Positions 10,846 through 21,986 of a DNA stretch of 64,000 bases are shown one piece after another. The notes below the pieces were generated by a model. That model saw only the letters and a list, made by a program, of their open reading frames with translations. It did no database searches and was not told the origin of the DNA. The stretch comes from Adenophora triphylla var. japonica (Eukaryota > Streptophyta > Magnoliopsida > Asterales > Campanulaceae): the NCBI GenBank assembly GCA_022495995.1, contig JAFEMH010007492.1, positions 23,728-87,727 of the forward strand. Direction: 5' to 3'. Position 1 is the stretch's first letter, and each line of letters begins with the position of its first letter. The translations under genes and the position numbers were made by a program.

Positions 10846-10897
10846 GGGAGGGGGAGAGGGGGGAGAGGGGGGGGGGAGGGGGGAGAGGGGGGAGGGG
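10846..10897 (+). repeat. G-rich purine tract
   Basis: About 50 bp of almost pure gggggagaggg-type sequence lie between the subterminal array and the 3' end of the - strand gene. It has several G runs of four or more, so a G-quadruplex is possible on the + strand. Confidence 0.85.
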
Positions 10898-10974
10898 CTC
10901 CCGCGGGTACCAAATGTCTCAAATGTTTACAAACAAGTATAAATTAATACAAAAATGTCTAAAAAAGTCCGCAA

Positions 10975-12783
10975 TCAACTCGGGGGAGGCTGGAAATTAC
11001 CCTGGAAGTCCTGGCCGAGATGAGCCATCAACAGCGCCAATTGTCTTTGAGTCTCTGCATGTTGTCTTTGAGTCTCTGCATGACGACGATCATTCTCCTC
11101 CTGCATCTGCGTCTGAACCGCCAAAGCCTCCGCAAGCTTTGCCCGCTCGCGTTTCTCCTCCTCCAACGCAGCCTCCAGAGTGTCAACCCTCGGATCATAC
11201 GTGGGCGGGGCATCATTTCGCCGACGGCCGATCGACGTCGACGGGCATTGCCGCCCGTAATCCCCCATCCCTAACACTCGGGCTCCTCTCTTTGGATGTC
11301 CCTCAGAGGTGACCGAGTGCCAAACATCAGGCACGAAGGAGATGGGCTCGCCGGGAGGCGTTCCTTCGGGAACAACGGCGGCTTGATATGCAGCCTGTCA
11401 AAATAAAACAAACAAATATAATCATATACACAATGTAAGGTACATAAATAAATTTACATATTCAAAATCAAGTCATTTAATGATAGTTTACTTACAAAGG
11501 CATTAGCAGATCGATCGTCAACCCATTGCGGAGGTTGATCGGGCGCAGTAGAATTTCGAAGATGGGTGCTAGCGTAAACATCCACAAAACTGATATTCAG
11601 ACCATACTCCCTTTCCTATAAATAAAATAAGCGAGATTATTACTTTGAAATTGTATAAATGCAACATTTAAACTGATTTAAAAGCATGCATACACTACAT
11701 TTACACTAAAACTATGGATTTCATAGCATCAACATGGCTCCCAGCTAACATACGTACATAAACCTATTTAAAAGCATCCATACACTACTACATTTAAATT
11801 AACATACATACCATGCGGTCGTGATGCTCGGCGACCGGGATCGTCCCCATGGTATGTATCGCCGCCGACCCCGAGGAGCCTGCTCTATTGGCCTTAGCCT
11901 GTTCGGATATAGCCTTCGCCGCATCCGACCCCCAATATTCGCAAAATTGACGAAACACCTCCTCGGTCATCCAAGTAGGTGTCGAGGGTTGTTGTCCCGC
12001 CGCGAGCCGATTAGTATAATGATTTCTCTTCGTGGTACCTATAAAAAATATGAATATCTCGTAAACATATAATGATGACATTATAAAATTAAAAGAGTAT
12101 AATCATTGTTTATTAAACTAATTAAGGATAGATAAATATGTTACAAATAAAATCCGTAAATAGCTTGTGAGCACTGTGATCGAAAACATATCTAGCCGTC
12201 GCCTCGTTGATGTCTGACGCCCAATAATATTTAGCCTACAACATATAATGATAACATTACAAAACTAAAAGAGTATAATCATTATTAATTATAACATTTT
12301 AATAACAAACTAACATTTAAGTTTTAAATAAAAACCATTAACACATTACCTTAAACTCCTCCCACGCATCCTCCTTCTGCCTCGGTGGCAATTTTTTCCA
12401 GTTGGGCCAAAACTCGGTCATTTTCCAAGACCGCCGCATGTGCCCGATCTTAGTCCCTGTGGTGGGGTATCCACCTACAAACCTGCCAAGTATATTTATA
12501 CAATAACATTTTAACTTAAATAATGAATTATATATAAAACAAAAAGGAACCAACTTATATCAAATTAATGAAGAGTTACTTACTGGTCATAATGTGATGA
12601 TATCCGGACAAATATCCTCCCCTCAGAATCGACAGTAGTCTGAGTACCGGCCCCAGAGGTGGAGCTAGTACTACTGCGTGAAGGGTCGACATTATCGGTA
12701 CCGGATCGGGACGGTTGCGTCCCAGTAATCAATGTGTAGATGGGCTTAGTCTTCTTACCCTTACCCTTTCTACCAGAACTCAT
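10975..12783 (-). CDS. Transposase_24-like (TNPA/TNP1-type) CACTA protein, six exons, 396 aa
   Basis: Exons I define on the - strand are 12783-12584, 12482-12350, 12235-12145, 12038-11812, 11615-11496 and 11394-10975. Every intron is GT..AG, and the total of 1191 nt stays in one frame from ATG to TGA. The N-terminus is basic and Ser/Thr-rich (MSSGRKGKGKKTK). The centre has MTEFWPNWKKLPPRQKEDAW, then WMTEEVFRQFCEYWGSDAAK, SEQAKANRAG and FVDVYASTHLR, in the order typical of the plant Ptta/En/Spm Transposase_24 family. The C-terminus (about residues 320-385) is a Glu/Arg/Gln-rich coiled coil. In CACTA elements the small second gene encodes a protein that binds subterminal repeats and helps excision. 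That role is inferred from the family. The coding frame looks intact although the element is truncated. Whether a promoter remains upstream of 12,783 is unclear. Confidence 0.8.
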
Positions 12784-12965
12784 ATCTGTATTACAGTAAA
12801 AATATTAAAATATACAACTTTAACAATAGGAAACAATATATTCACAATACATCTAAAACTTTAAAGTTCTAATAATCTAAAGCATTCACAATACATATAA
12901 AACTTTAAACTATTAATAATATAAAGCATTCACAATACATATAAAACTTTAAAGTTCTAATAATC

Positions 12966-13097
12966 TAACACAGCATATTATGGTGGATTGTCACCAAAAC
13001 ACAATTGGCCGATATTTTCACTAAAGCTTTTGTAAAACAACCGTTTGATCTTCTTCTTAGCAAGTTGGGCATTCTAAATACCCATGCTCCAACTTGA
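12966..13097 (+). pseudogene. C-terminal end of the interrupted copia pol relic
   Basis: The frame KTQLADIFTKAFVKQPFDLL..LGILNTHAPT then stop is the usual C-terminus of a copia RNase H. It continues the relic that ends at 9,999. The join lacks about 30 codons of RNase H. Confidence 0.85.
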
Positions 13098-13370
13098 GGG
13101 ATGGCGAGAAGACCGAAGACAACATGACTAATAAGGCGCGCCACCACACCTATAAAAGAGGGCTACCACGTGAAACTCACTGATCATTTGCACGATCGCA
13201 CCCTAGCAACGGTCTAGAAAATTCGGACGTGATTCTTACGTGTTTTATTTGTTTTCCTTAATAGGACTCCTACCCTAGTTAGTATTTCGGGCCTGTTTTG
13301 ATGTAACTATAAATACTACTTTCTGAACTAATGAAATACAAAATGAATGAAACCCTAATTTGATTTCGTA
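13098..13370 (+). mobile_element. Probable 3' LTR remnant of the copia relic
   Basis: Directly after the pol stop come a purine-rich ttgaggga and then a region with TATAAAAGAG near 13,150, and taataggactcctaccc and actataaatactac further on. This is the usual LTR position, with a promoter-like element. No second LTR copy is present to confirm the borders. From 13,371 to 13,608 I see only AT-rich sequence. Confidence 0.45.
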
Positions 13371-13613
13371 CAAAATGACTTATCTTAATAAATTTTATTT
13401 TATGAGTCTACTTGTTTGTGCATGTTGTATTCCATATAAAAAGCCTTCCTAATATTTGTTTAAACAAGAAAAATAAAAAAAACATTTGAAGGATTTCAGT
13501 CCAGAATCATAAGTATCTTTACATTAATAATGATTAACATCAGAAAATACTAATGGTGAAAATCTCTCTCTAATTATAAAGACCTATCAAGTCCACTAAT
13601 ATTACTATAGTAA

Positions 13614-14201
13614 TGTTTTGGTAGAAAAAAAAAAAAACAATAATGTCGAATCTGACTTAGGAAGTGTGAATTTAAACAATAAGGAGGGGACTTTGGAATT
13701 CGATTAAATGGAACAAATGCATGAAAATAAGGAATGACACAAGGATTTTGTTAACGAGGAAAATCTTAGAGATGATAATCTTTTCGGAAAAAAACCCCGA
13801 GAGTTAGGTCTCCAACATTATAAATCGTAGTTACAAGTTGGAAGACAATGGAGATGTTTACAAGCCGTGTGTATGTAGAGTGACCGTGAATGTGTGTCTT
13901 TTTTCATCTCCATGTCCCCTTTAAATAATAAAGACTTTAAACGGATAATAACAACTTCCTATAATCTCGGCATGCATAGTTATCTTCACAACGTCCAAAG
14001 ATCAAGTCATCCTTAACGTTGAAGAAAGGTTGATCGTGCTTGGTCATATCCCGGTTTTATCTCTTCTGATTTACTGTAAAATAATAATGAATAATATTAA
14101 ATAAAATGAATAAATAAATATTATGCAATACTTACTGTGGAATATCATTTTGACATGCAGGAACAACTGAGGATGTCACCATGCTGAAATTACCCGTAAC
14201 A
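13614..14201 (-). repeat. 3' LTR of the Tat gypsy element
   Basis: Runs TGTTTTGGTAG..CCCGTAACA on the + strand and matches the LTR at 57,216 throughout. The upstream AGTAA pairs with AGTAA after the other LTR. The adjacent aatatttttggggacatat (- strand, 14,220-14,202) is in the polypurine-tract position, though not purely purine. Compared with the 5' LTR it lacks a stretch of about 10 bp near 13,820. Confidence 0.92.
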
Positions 14202-14533
14202 ATATGTCCCCAAAAATATTTTCCTATCACAGAAATTGAAGAGGCAAATGTTTTTCAAAAGAGCCAACTGTCTTCTACATGATTTGACAACCATAATAAA
14301 ACGTGGAGTAGTTTGGACGGTTGGGGAGTTTAATTAGGAAAAGCAGTTTTTTTGGAAAAAGAGCTCTCTTTGGTTTAAACAACCGCTTGGTTAATTTAAA
14401 AGCTTCCAAAACCTTCCAATTCTTCTTCTCACGACGGCACCCTCTGTAAGGTAACTTCTTCGCTCCTTCTCTCTTCTCTTGACTCCATTGTTTCCGTTCT
14501 CGTTTATTTGTCACCATTGGTAGGACTAGATAG

Positions 14534-16262
14534 AGTTCTCCAAAGACTAAAAGTGCGCCTTCTCCACAAGAGACTATAGAGGTTGATTTCGAGGATTTTG
14601 AATGTGAGAACCTCCTTTCTAAGCCAGACGAGGAGACATGCGTGTTCAGCGACACCCAAATCGAGTCGCTAAAATGACAATGTTGCTTCCCTGAAGGTGC
14701 TATCTTTCACCCCTTCTCAGTCAATTTTAGGTCTGACCTAGTTTCTCAAAAATGGATTTGTTTTCTGGAATATTCCTTCCTCCTAGGGTTTAGCTACCCT
14801 TTTCCTTCTTTAATTACTGAATTTTTCCAAAGAACCCAGCTTGCTTACATCCAGTTAATGCCTATGGCATGGTGAATCTTCGCGTTTGTGATCAAAGTCA
14901 ATAGGGAAAACGGTTTGAACCTAGGGCTTAGTGAGATAGCTTATTCATACGATTTCCAGCCATTTGGGTCCAAAAGATATCTTTTTAAGAAAAGGTCAGG
15001 TAGGAGTTCCCTAATGACGACGGCATCTTCAAATGATAGAGGATGGAAGAATAGGTTTTTCTTTGTTGATAGAGCATCAATTGAAGGAGGGGACGAAATA
15101 CCAAGCAAATGAAATAAGGGAGGTATTTTGATTTCTGACTTTGTGATTTCTCCATTTCGAGTTAGACTGAAATCGTAATTTTCTCTATTTTCTTGCAGAT
15201 ATTGTCTGGGGAGAACTCTTTCCACCGGAGGAAGACACATTAGCAAAACTTGAAGATTTCTTCAAATTGCCCCTAGACAAGAGGTCACCCAGAGGCCTAG
15301 TTGAAGCACCTTTGGCTGTTCGGGAAGACGATAGGGCATCTCCCTCCGTTATCATGTCCACAGGTAAGCATGTTTTCTTCTTACTCTGTTCTTAATTAGC
15401 GCATGCTTTTTCTTGACATTCTTCATATTTTGGTGCAGTTTCCAAACCAGTTACCTCGGGATCATATTTTGATCTGGATGACATTGACGCTATGTTTGGA
15501 GATTCACCTCCTAAGATAGATATGAAGCCACCAATGATTCCCAAGAAGATCCCTGCAATAGAGGATAGTGCTGGTATCGGTTCTAGAGTGAGAAAGAGGA
15601 AGGCTATCCAAAAAGAGGTGATTGAAGTAGGAGACGTGTTTGATGGACTGCCCTTGGCAGAGATTAAGAAGAAATATATGAGTTTTACGACTGGGGTAAG
15701 TTGTCATCATCTCCTTTATATTTTGATCAATCTGTAGTTTTATGATGTCTTTTGATGTCGACTCTTTATGTCATAGGTGATGGGGTATCTGGAAGATTTG
15801 ATGAAGGAAAACGAGATGATCAAGAAGAATTCAAAGTTAGATGCAACTTTAGCTAGGAAGGAAAAGGTTTTGTTGGAAAATAAAGTGAAAGAGCAGGGGA
15901 ATGCTTTGGAGAAACAAGTGAAGACTTTAGAGGAGCAACAGAAAACGGTAAAAGATTTGTTGGATAGTTTGGCCAAGAGTGAGGGGGAGCATCTTAAGGA
16001 GATCGATGATGTGAGGAAGTCTTGCAAGATTGCAGCTGCGAAGACTGTTGTTCAAAGCAAGATAAAAATGATGAAGGACCAACAAGACGGTAAATCCCAA
16101 GATTGGGATATCAATAAGAAGTATGCCAAATTGGACAAATTAACAAGGGAACCAGTGGATGAAGGCGATGTGTCGTCTAGTCCTCAGGAAGAAATGGTGA
16201 AAGAAGGAACAGCGGTTGGAGAGGAGGCTCCAAAGGCAATAAATGAGGCAACTGCCATTTGA
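14534..16262 (+). pseudogene. Spliced gene antisense to the gypsy element (Transposase_28 / 'putative gypsy-type transposon' family)
   Basis: Four exons with GT..AG borders can be read: about 14534-15122, 15199-15363, 15439-15695 and 15777-16262, with phases that match. Exon 1 contains LITEFFQRTQLAYIQLMPMA and IAYSYDFQPFGSKRYLFKKR then GWKNRFFFVDRASI, the conserved pattern of Pfam Transposase_28. Exon 2 has VWGELFPPEEDTL. Exon 4 is a long charged coiled coil (about 160 residues) ending in an acidic tail. Exon 1 has three in-frame TGA codons (14675, 14873, 15110), and its true start is not visible. Exons 2-4 are open. Tat-lineage elements often carry such additional, often antisense, genes between pol and the 3' LTR. 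The function is unknown. This copy is probably dead. Confidence 0.75.
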
Positions 16263-17012
16263 AAAGGTAAACATGTTTGCTTGTTTTCCTGGAAATTTGT
16301 GGGTGGAGACCCAAAGACAATTTTATTTTGTTGGTATGTAATTGGTCCATAAGGACCAAAGATAATTTATTTCAAGTGTTGGGTTGGTTCAACACTTTTG
16401 CTTTTTAGTTGTTTGGATGTTGGTGCAGGCCAACTTAACTTTGGGAATGTTTTATGTTAGCTTTAGAAAAAACTTTGGTTGGTAACTTTTAAGTATGTCA
16501 GGATTTGATATGTTTTCTTGAATGACCATATGTTAATTTCGTGAGGTGACATGAAGAAATGTCAAAACTGTAGGTACTTCAAGATGACATGTATATGCCA
16601 TAACCATATGAACAAAACTTAAGATCAATCATTTAATTGAGTGGGAATGGGTAAGCTATATAATTTTACTCATATAGGCCCACCCCACACCTCAATTAAA
16701 GAGATATCTTGCGCTCCAGGCGAAGGTGTGGCAACCTAACATTCTTAGAAAGAGGTAATTAACTCTTTAAACCTTAGAAGGGATTGTGTACCTTTACTTT
16801 AGAAGAGATGGCCAGTCTCTAGCGAAGGAAATTTCGTTGTCACTTTGATTAGAGCACTTTGATATGTCCCCACTTTCATATGTCAACATCTTGCAAGACA
16901 GAGACATATTAGAGATGGGCGTCAACTATGTTGACGCCCCTCCACAGGTTGTGTTAGCGACATCTTATTTTGAAGTAAAAAATAAAAAATGATAAATAGG
17001 GAAATGAAAGAT
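16263..17012. other. Gypsy interior between the antisense gene and the copia-A insertion
   Basis: Non-coding, AT-rich sequence with scattered stops in all frames. It is the 3' untranslated side of the antisense gene and the distal interior of the gypsy element. Nothing else is recognised in it. Confidence 0.6.
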
Positions 17013-17017
17013 TATTC

Positions 17018-17533
17018 TGTTGGGTTTTGCGGGTCCATGCGCAGCGGAATTAAGAATCAAATAACATAAAACCCAAGGAGCCAAGGATCCGTTCTATACA
17101 ATTAAATTGAAACCTATGAGATAGATATTACCAACCTTGAACGCTTTCCGTTCTTGAGCTATCGAACGATTTAATGATGTGATTTCGAATCACAAACTTC
17201 GTTCTTCAGATTGCTTGAACTCTAGGCCTTGATCGATGAACGAGCAAAGACCCTCTTTCGGTATCCACACCTTTGAATGAATCCAAGAACAATTTCTTGA
17301 AGATTGCTAGATCCTATAAACCTTGGAATAATATTGAGAATATTGTTGTGAATTTCTTTTGAGAATTTCGGCTAACATTCTAGGGTTGACAGACGTTCAT
17401 ATTTATACTACATTAGTATAGAATATGAATCCTAATCAAATTAGGAAAGAATTCTGTCAAACCGCCTTATGACCTGTTGTGTCGCACGACCACACGAGGC
17501 ACATGGCCTAGTTGTGTCGCACGACCATACAAG
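17018..17533 (-). repeat. 3' LTR of copia-A, outer part
   Basis: Matches 36,671-37,186 of the 5' LTR. It is interrupted after 'gaccatacaag' by copia-B and continues at 30,474. It contains gtgtcgcacgacc inverted motifs near 17,480-17,525. Confidence 0.93.
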
Positions 17534-18948
17534 TGTTGGGTTTTATGGGTCCATGCGCAGCGGAATTAAGCATCAAATTAACACAAAACCCAAGCCCTAA
17601 GATCCGTTCTATACGATTAAATTGAATTCCTATGAGATAGAATTTACCAACCTTTATTGCTTTCCGGTCTTGAGCTATCGAACAATTTATTGTTGTGATT
17701 TTGAATAACAATCTTCGATCTTCAAAACCTTTTGAATCTTCATATTGATCTGAACAATAGAACTCTAGGCCTTGATCGTCGTACGAGCGAAGACCCTCTA
17801 GTAGTATCCACACGTTAGAATGAACCAAGAACAGTTCTTGTGAATTGCTAGATTCTTAAACCTATGAAAGAATATTGAGAAACCTTTTGGTGATTTTCTT
17901 TCTTGAAAATTCGGCTAGACCATTAGGGTTAACAGACCTCTCATATTTATACTACTTTAGTATGAATATGTTTCCTAATCGAATTAGGAGACCAGGCTGT
18001 CAAAACGCGTCTGGTGGCTAGTTATGTCGCGTGACATACTTAGCCAGTGGCTAGTTATGTCGCGTGACATACTTAGCCAGTTGGCTAAGTATGTCGCGTG
18101 ACAAACGTTGCCATATGCAGGAACTCTCAATCATTCTTCCTTTGGTTTAACCAATTCATTCTAGTTGTGTGTGACCCAATAGGATTATATTATGTTGGCA
18201 ATGAGTTCGATCATATCGACTCTCATAAGACATAAGCGGACTCTAGCAAGCCATTATATCTACCCAAATAATATAACGTAAGAGTTCACATTTCCAATGG
18301 TACACTTCCATTTCTCCCTTTTGTCTCACGATGTTATATTGAACACAAGTCATGGTCCACGTCAACTTGTATCTGTTCAATGCTTTCTCGATCTTGAGTA
18401 TAATGATAGTCCAATCATATTGGGGTGTGGCCACACTCTTTCATCATTATCACTCATCGAGGGGCCCAAGCAAAACATCTCTCTTCCGAGGGACAAATTC
18501 CATCTTGACTTATCATCCTTCCCATCATGAATCCAATCATGCTAAAGATAGTCTTTATAAATATCGTGTTAAGATATCGTTTGACTAAAATCAAACATGA
18601 CTTTCATCATATGTAAGGTCATGATAATCTCAGGTCTAGGGACTAAATGAAGTGACCATATGAGATTTAATTATGACATTTGACCATGACATAAATCTCA
18701 TACGGGTCAAGTCCAGTCACTTGTTCTCTAACAAGTACCCATAATTTCAATGTGCATCTCTATGCATATAATCATCATATGATTATCCATTGACAATTAT
18801 ACTAATTATTCTCTTAATAATTAGGGACGGAGATTATTACAATAAATATGCAAACTATAAAATAATCAAATAATAAACATAAACGATAAAGATGATACAT
18901 AACAGTTTTCAGTTAAACATAACTAAAGCCTAGGGCATTACACCAACA
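17534..18948 (-). repeat. 3' LTR of copia-B
   Basis: 1415 bp, TGTTGGG..CCAACA. A TATA-like tataaatatg is read on the - strand near 17,950. It has a cluster of hairpin motifs near 18,010-18,112. The purine-rich GTGGGAGAC just inside the element (18,957-18,949, - strand) is the polypurine tract. Confidence 0.95.
18010..18112. promoter_or_regulatory. Triple inverted-repeat cluster in U3 of copia-B
   Basis: Three tandem units are based on ggctagttatgtcgcgtgac followed by atacttagcc. Each is an imperfect 30-bp inverted repeat with a GCGT centre. On the transcribed - strand they lie 60-160 bp upstream of the TATA-like box. The cluster recurs in the other LTR (29,530-29,632) and again in the transcribed leader (28,672-28,822). 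Confidence 0.75.
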
Positions 18949-19762
18949 GTCTCCCACTTACACTAGGCTCCATTTATGTATCGAATACTCATGGATTTAA
19001 CATGACCATCATGCTTCTGCCTGTGCGAGGGTTTTTGTTAGTGAATCCCTTATGTCATCATCGGTTGATACTTTGTATATTTTAACGTCTTCTCATTCTT
19101 TATGAATTCCTCGAAAAAAGTCTAAGTGAGTGTTTGGATCGCTGTTGTGACCTTGGTTCCATTGATTGCACAAATGGTACCATAATTGTCATAACAAAAG
19201 TTTCATCGATTAGTGATACTTGGAACATTTCCAAAATACTAATGAACTTTTGATCCAAACTGCCTCTTTTGGCTACATCATATGTTGCTAAAATTCGGCC
19301 TTAGTAGTAGAATTGGCTACAATTTCTGCTTGGAACTCTTCCAATCAAAATTGCACCTCTAATAAGCATAAACACAAATCCTAATTGCGATTTTAAAATA
19401 ACTTTGTTAGTTTGGAAGCTAGCATCTATGTAACCCTTACAACAAGATTAACTTCCAATCTTTCAAATCCCAAGAACATATCCTTAGTTCTTCTTAAGTA
19501 CTTAAGGATCATCTTGACTGCCATCCAATGGTTTACATCGGGATCAGATTGGTATCGACTCATCATGCTTAGAGCATATAAGATGCCGAGTCTAGTATAA
19601 ATCATGGCGTACATAACAGATCCAAATGCCGAAGCATATGGAACTTCATTCATTTCCCTTTTGCTCATCAGTTGTCATAAGACAATGAATATTGCTAAGA
19701 GAAATACCATGACCCATTGACAAGCTATTCTTCTTAGACCCTTCTAAGAATCTTGTCAATGT
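18949..19762 (-). pseudogene. Copia-B pol relic, RNase H and late RT part
   Basis: Aligns with 31,320-32,155 of copia-A. Recognisable pieces include VPYASAFGSVMYAMIYTRLG and ILKYLRRTKDMFLGFERLE. Many stops and frameshifts make it non-functional. It is cut at 19,762 by a CACTA element and resumes at 24,653. Confidence 0.85.
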
Positions 19763-19784
19763 CACTACAAGAAAAATGGCTTTT

Positions 19785-20170
19785 CCCGGCACTTTTAATC
19801 CGGCACTTAATTTTGTGCCACCAATTTTCGGCACTTTTTTAATAAGTGCCACAAATTTTCGGCACTTTTCAGAAACTGCCACAAATATCCGGCACTTTTT
19901 TAGAAGTGCCGCTAATTTCCGGCACTTTTACAAAAGTGACGCTAATTTTCCGGCACTTCTTTAAAAGTGCCGCTAATTTTCCGGCACTTTCTTAAAAGTG
20001 CCGCTAATTTCCCGGCACTTTTGAAAAAGTGCCGCAAATTTTCTGGCACTTTTGAAAAATTGCCGCAAGTTTTTCGGCACTTTCTTAATAGTGCCGCTAA
20101 TTTTTCGGCACTTTTTTAAAAGTGCCACGAAGTTTCAAAACTTTGTCGAAAGTGACGCTAGTTTCTTACA
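19785..20170. repeat. Left subterminal repeats of the kinesin-carrying CACTA
   Basis: About ten units of tttccggcacttttttaaaagtgccgctaa spaced 36-40 bp apart. Each is a palindrome with cggcactt and aagtgccg arms. They mirror the array at the other end. Confidence 0.9.
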
Positions 20171-20502
20171 CTTTTAGTAATTTGCAGTTATTTTCCGACC
20201 GACTTATATAAATGTCACTTGTTTTGGCGTTTTGACATATTGCAAATTAATGTGGTTGAACAATATTAAACAAAACACTCCCGGCCCCATGAGAGCTAAT
20301 TTGCCCGGGTGAATAAGAATATGCAGTTTTTTGCGAACAAATTCTTTCACATATATGAAGGGCTTTTTGTGACAACATTTTTTGGAAGGGCTAAAATGCG
20401 ATCCCATATACCTATTTTTGAAAAGACAGAAATACTCGTGCCAAATACTCTAGTATTTAACTTCTATTCGTACCCATTGTTGTGATATTACCTTAAAAGT
20501 TT

Positions 20503-20765
20503 GAATTGAATTTTTTTCCCGCTATTGATTCCCTCCTCCAGGTTTTTAGAGATGTTTTGAGAGTTTCACGTAAACTCTCTCGCTTTCCGTCGTCTACTAG
20601 GTCTTCTATTCTCTCTTCGACTTCGACGGCTTTTGGGGATTCAATCGCCAGAAAAATTGTGGCTTTGGGGATTCAATCGCGGTTGATTCTCTCCAGGATT
20701 CCGTCTGCTAGGTCGATTCTCTCCACGATTCCGTCTGCTAGGTCGATTTTCTCCGCGATTGGAAG
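20503..20765 (+). pseudogene. Possible first exon of the captured gene or a composite transcript
   Basis: An open stretch with a CT-rich, 5'-UTR-like composition ends at a good donor site (aag|gtaagc at 20,766). It contains three tandem copies of a 30-bp unit with tctccacgattccgtctgctaggtcgat. The product is not recognised, and whether it belongs to the kinesin gene is unknown. Confidence 0.35.
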
Positions 20766-21986
20766 GTAAGCATCTCTATCGCTTCTTTAAAGATTTATAC
20801 ATTTTCATTAGAGGCTTTATTGGAACTTCTGGGTATTCTTAAGGAATTAAATAATTTTGTTCATTCAAATTCTTAGATGGTTTCCTTAAACGCTGAATTG
20901 GATGGGGATAGATCGTGAATAGATGCAGAACAGTCTTAAATTGCATGTAAATTAGAGATCTACTAACCCTGTGTATCCATCTGTCTGTTGATCCATTTAT
21001 GCCGTTAACTCCTTTACTTTATTGCTTCGTTAATTGTTGATATGCGAGCTTCTGCTTGGGCATATAATATTACTTCCAAGAACTCTTGATGATAAGAGTA
21101 TCTTCTAATTTGAAAGAAACTGGCATCAGACTTCTGGTTTCACAAGGTCTTGGGCTTGAGCCATCTCACGCAACATTTATTCTTGCATTACTGTGAGTGC
21201 ACTTATTGCAATCCTTTTGTTTCTTGATGAACCTCCATCCCCACGTGGTAAGGAGTCTTTTCTGTGGGAGAGGTATGCAAGATAATCTACACTGTTCATT
21301 CTCAAGGTTTTTCTCCAAGAGTTCGAAATTCACACTTGATAAAAGATGTGCTTGCCACCAATGGAATCCAACCAGAATAAAACCAAGAGACGTATTTTAA
21401 AACCTGATTTAATTTATTTGGTTACATCAATGTATAGTCCTACCCGGCTCGAACCAGATCAGTCGACATCCAATGTGGTGTTCGGATTCCGGTGGTTCAG
21501 ACTTAAAATAAATAATTCAGTGTATAGTCCTAGGATGCTAAATGTTATTTCATGAGATTTATTAAGTCTCTCTATGAACACTTGAAGCACAAAGTAACCC
21601 TTAGCATTAGAAGTACAACAATAACAATTAACTGTATGTCTTCCTCAGACATTTATCCTTGTAAATCTCTGTTTGGTTGCCATTTCACGTATTGTAGTTA
21701 GTTTTTTTCACCAAAGGGTTCTTTTTTTCATATCTGATCCACTACAAAGCTGATATAGACAAAAGTTCTCGTCGCTTTAGATTTTCTCATGAAATAAAAC
21801 ATTTTCTGTTTTCATTTACTTCTTAGGCGCAATTTATTTTCTCTATTTGATATCCTGTCATGTCGTTGGACTATTATTTGATGTTGTTGGTAGTTCAAAA
21901 TTCATTGTTTTAAACTTCACATAAGCTAAAGTTTTATAGCTTGTGGTAGACGTTGTTCCTCCTTAACATATACTTTTATCTTCCAG
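20766..21986 (+). other. CACTA interior with no recognised gene
   Basis: AT-rich, intron-like sequence with short open stretches that match nothing I recognise. A pyrimidine-rich tract and ttccag acceptor stand before the exon at 21,987. Confidence 0.4.

Larger units (their letters stand above)
10000..12965 (-). mobile_element. Truncated CACTA (En/Spm) element, one terminus kept
   Basis: The left terminus begins CACTACCAGAAAAAGG directly after the RNase H relic of a copia element. It is followed by a dense subterminal array of palindromic GCGACGGAAATTTCCGCCGC-type units, as in CACTA elements. The interior carries a Transposase_24-type gene reading toward this terminus. No matching CTTTTTCTGGTAGTG end is found before copia sequence resumes at about 12,966. 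About 30 codons of the copia RNase H are also missing there, so the other end was lost together with some flanking DNA. The large transposase gene (TNP2/tnpD type) expected upstream is absent, so the copy is non-autonomous. Confidence 0.82.

Noticed and set aside
14275..14655. 126-codon frame on the - strand near the gypsy 3' LTR
   Set aside because: Shadow of exon 1 of the + strand Transposase_28-like gene.
18297..18588. Overlapping open frames, repeated at 29,819-30,114
   Set aside because: They lie in the copia LTR copies and recur only because the LTR recurs. They are not genes.
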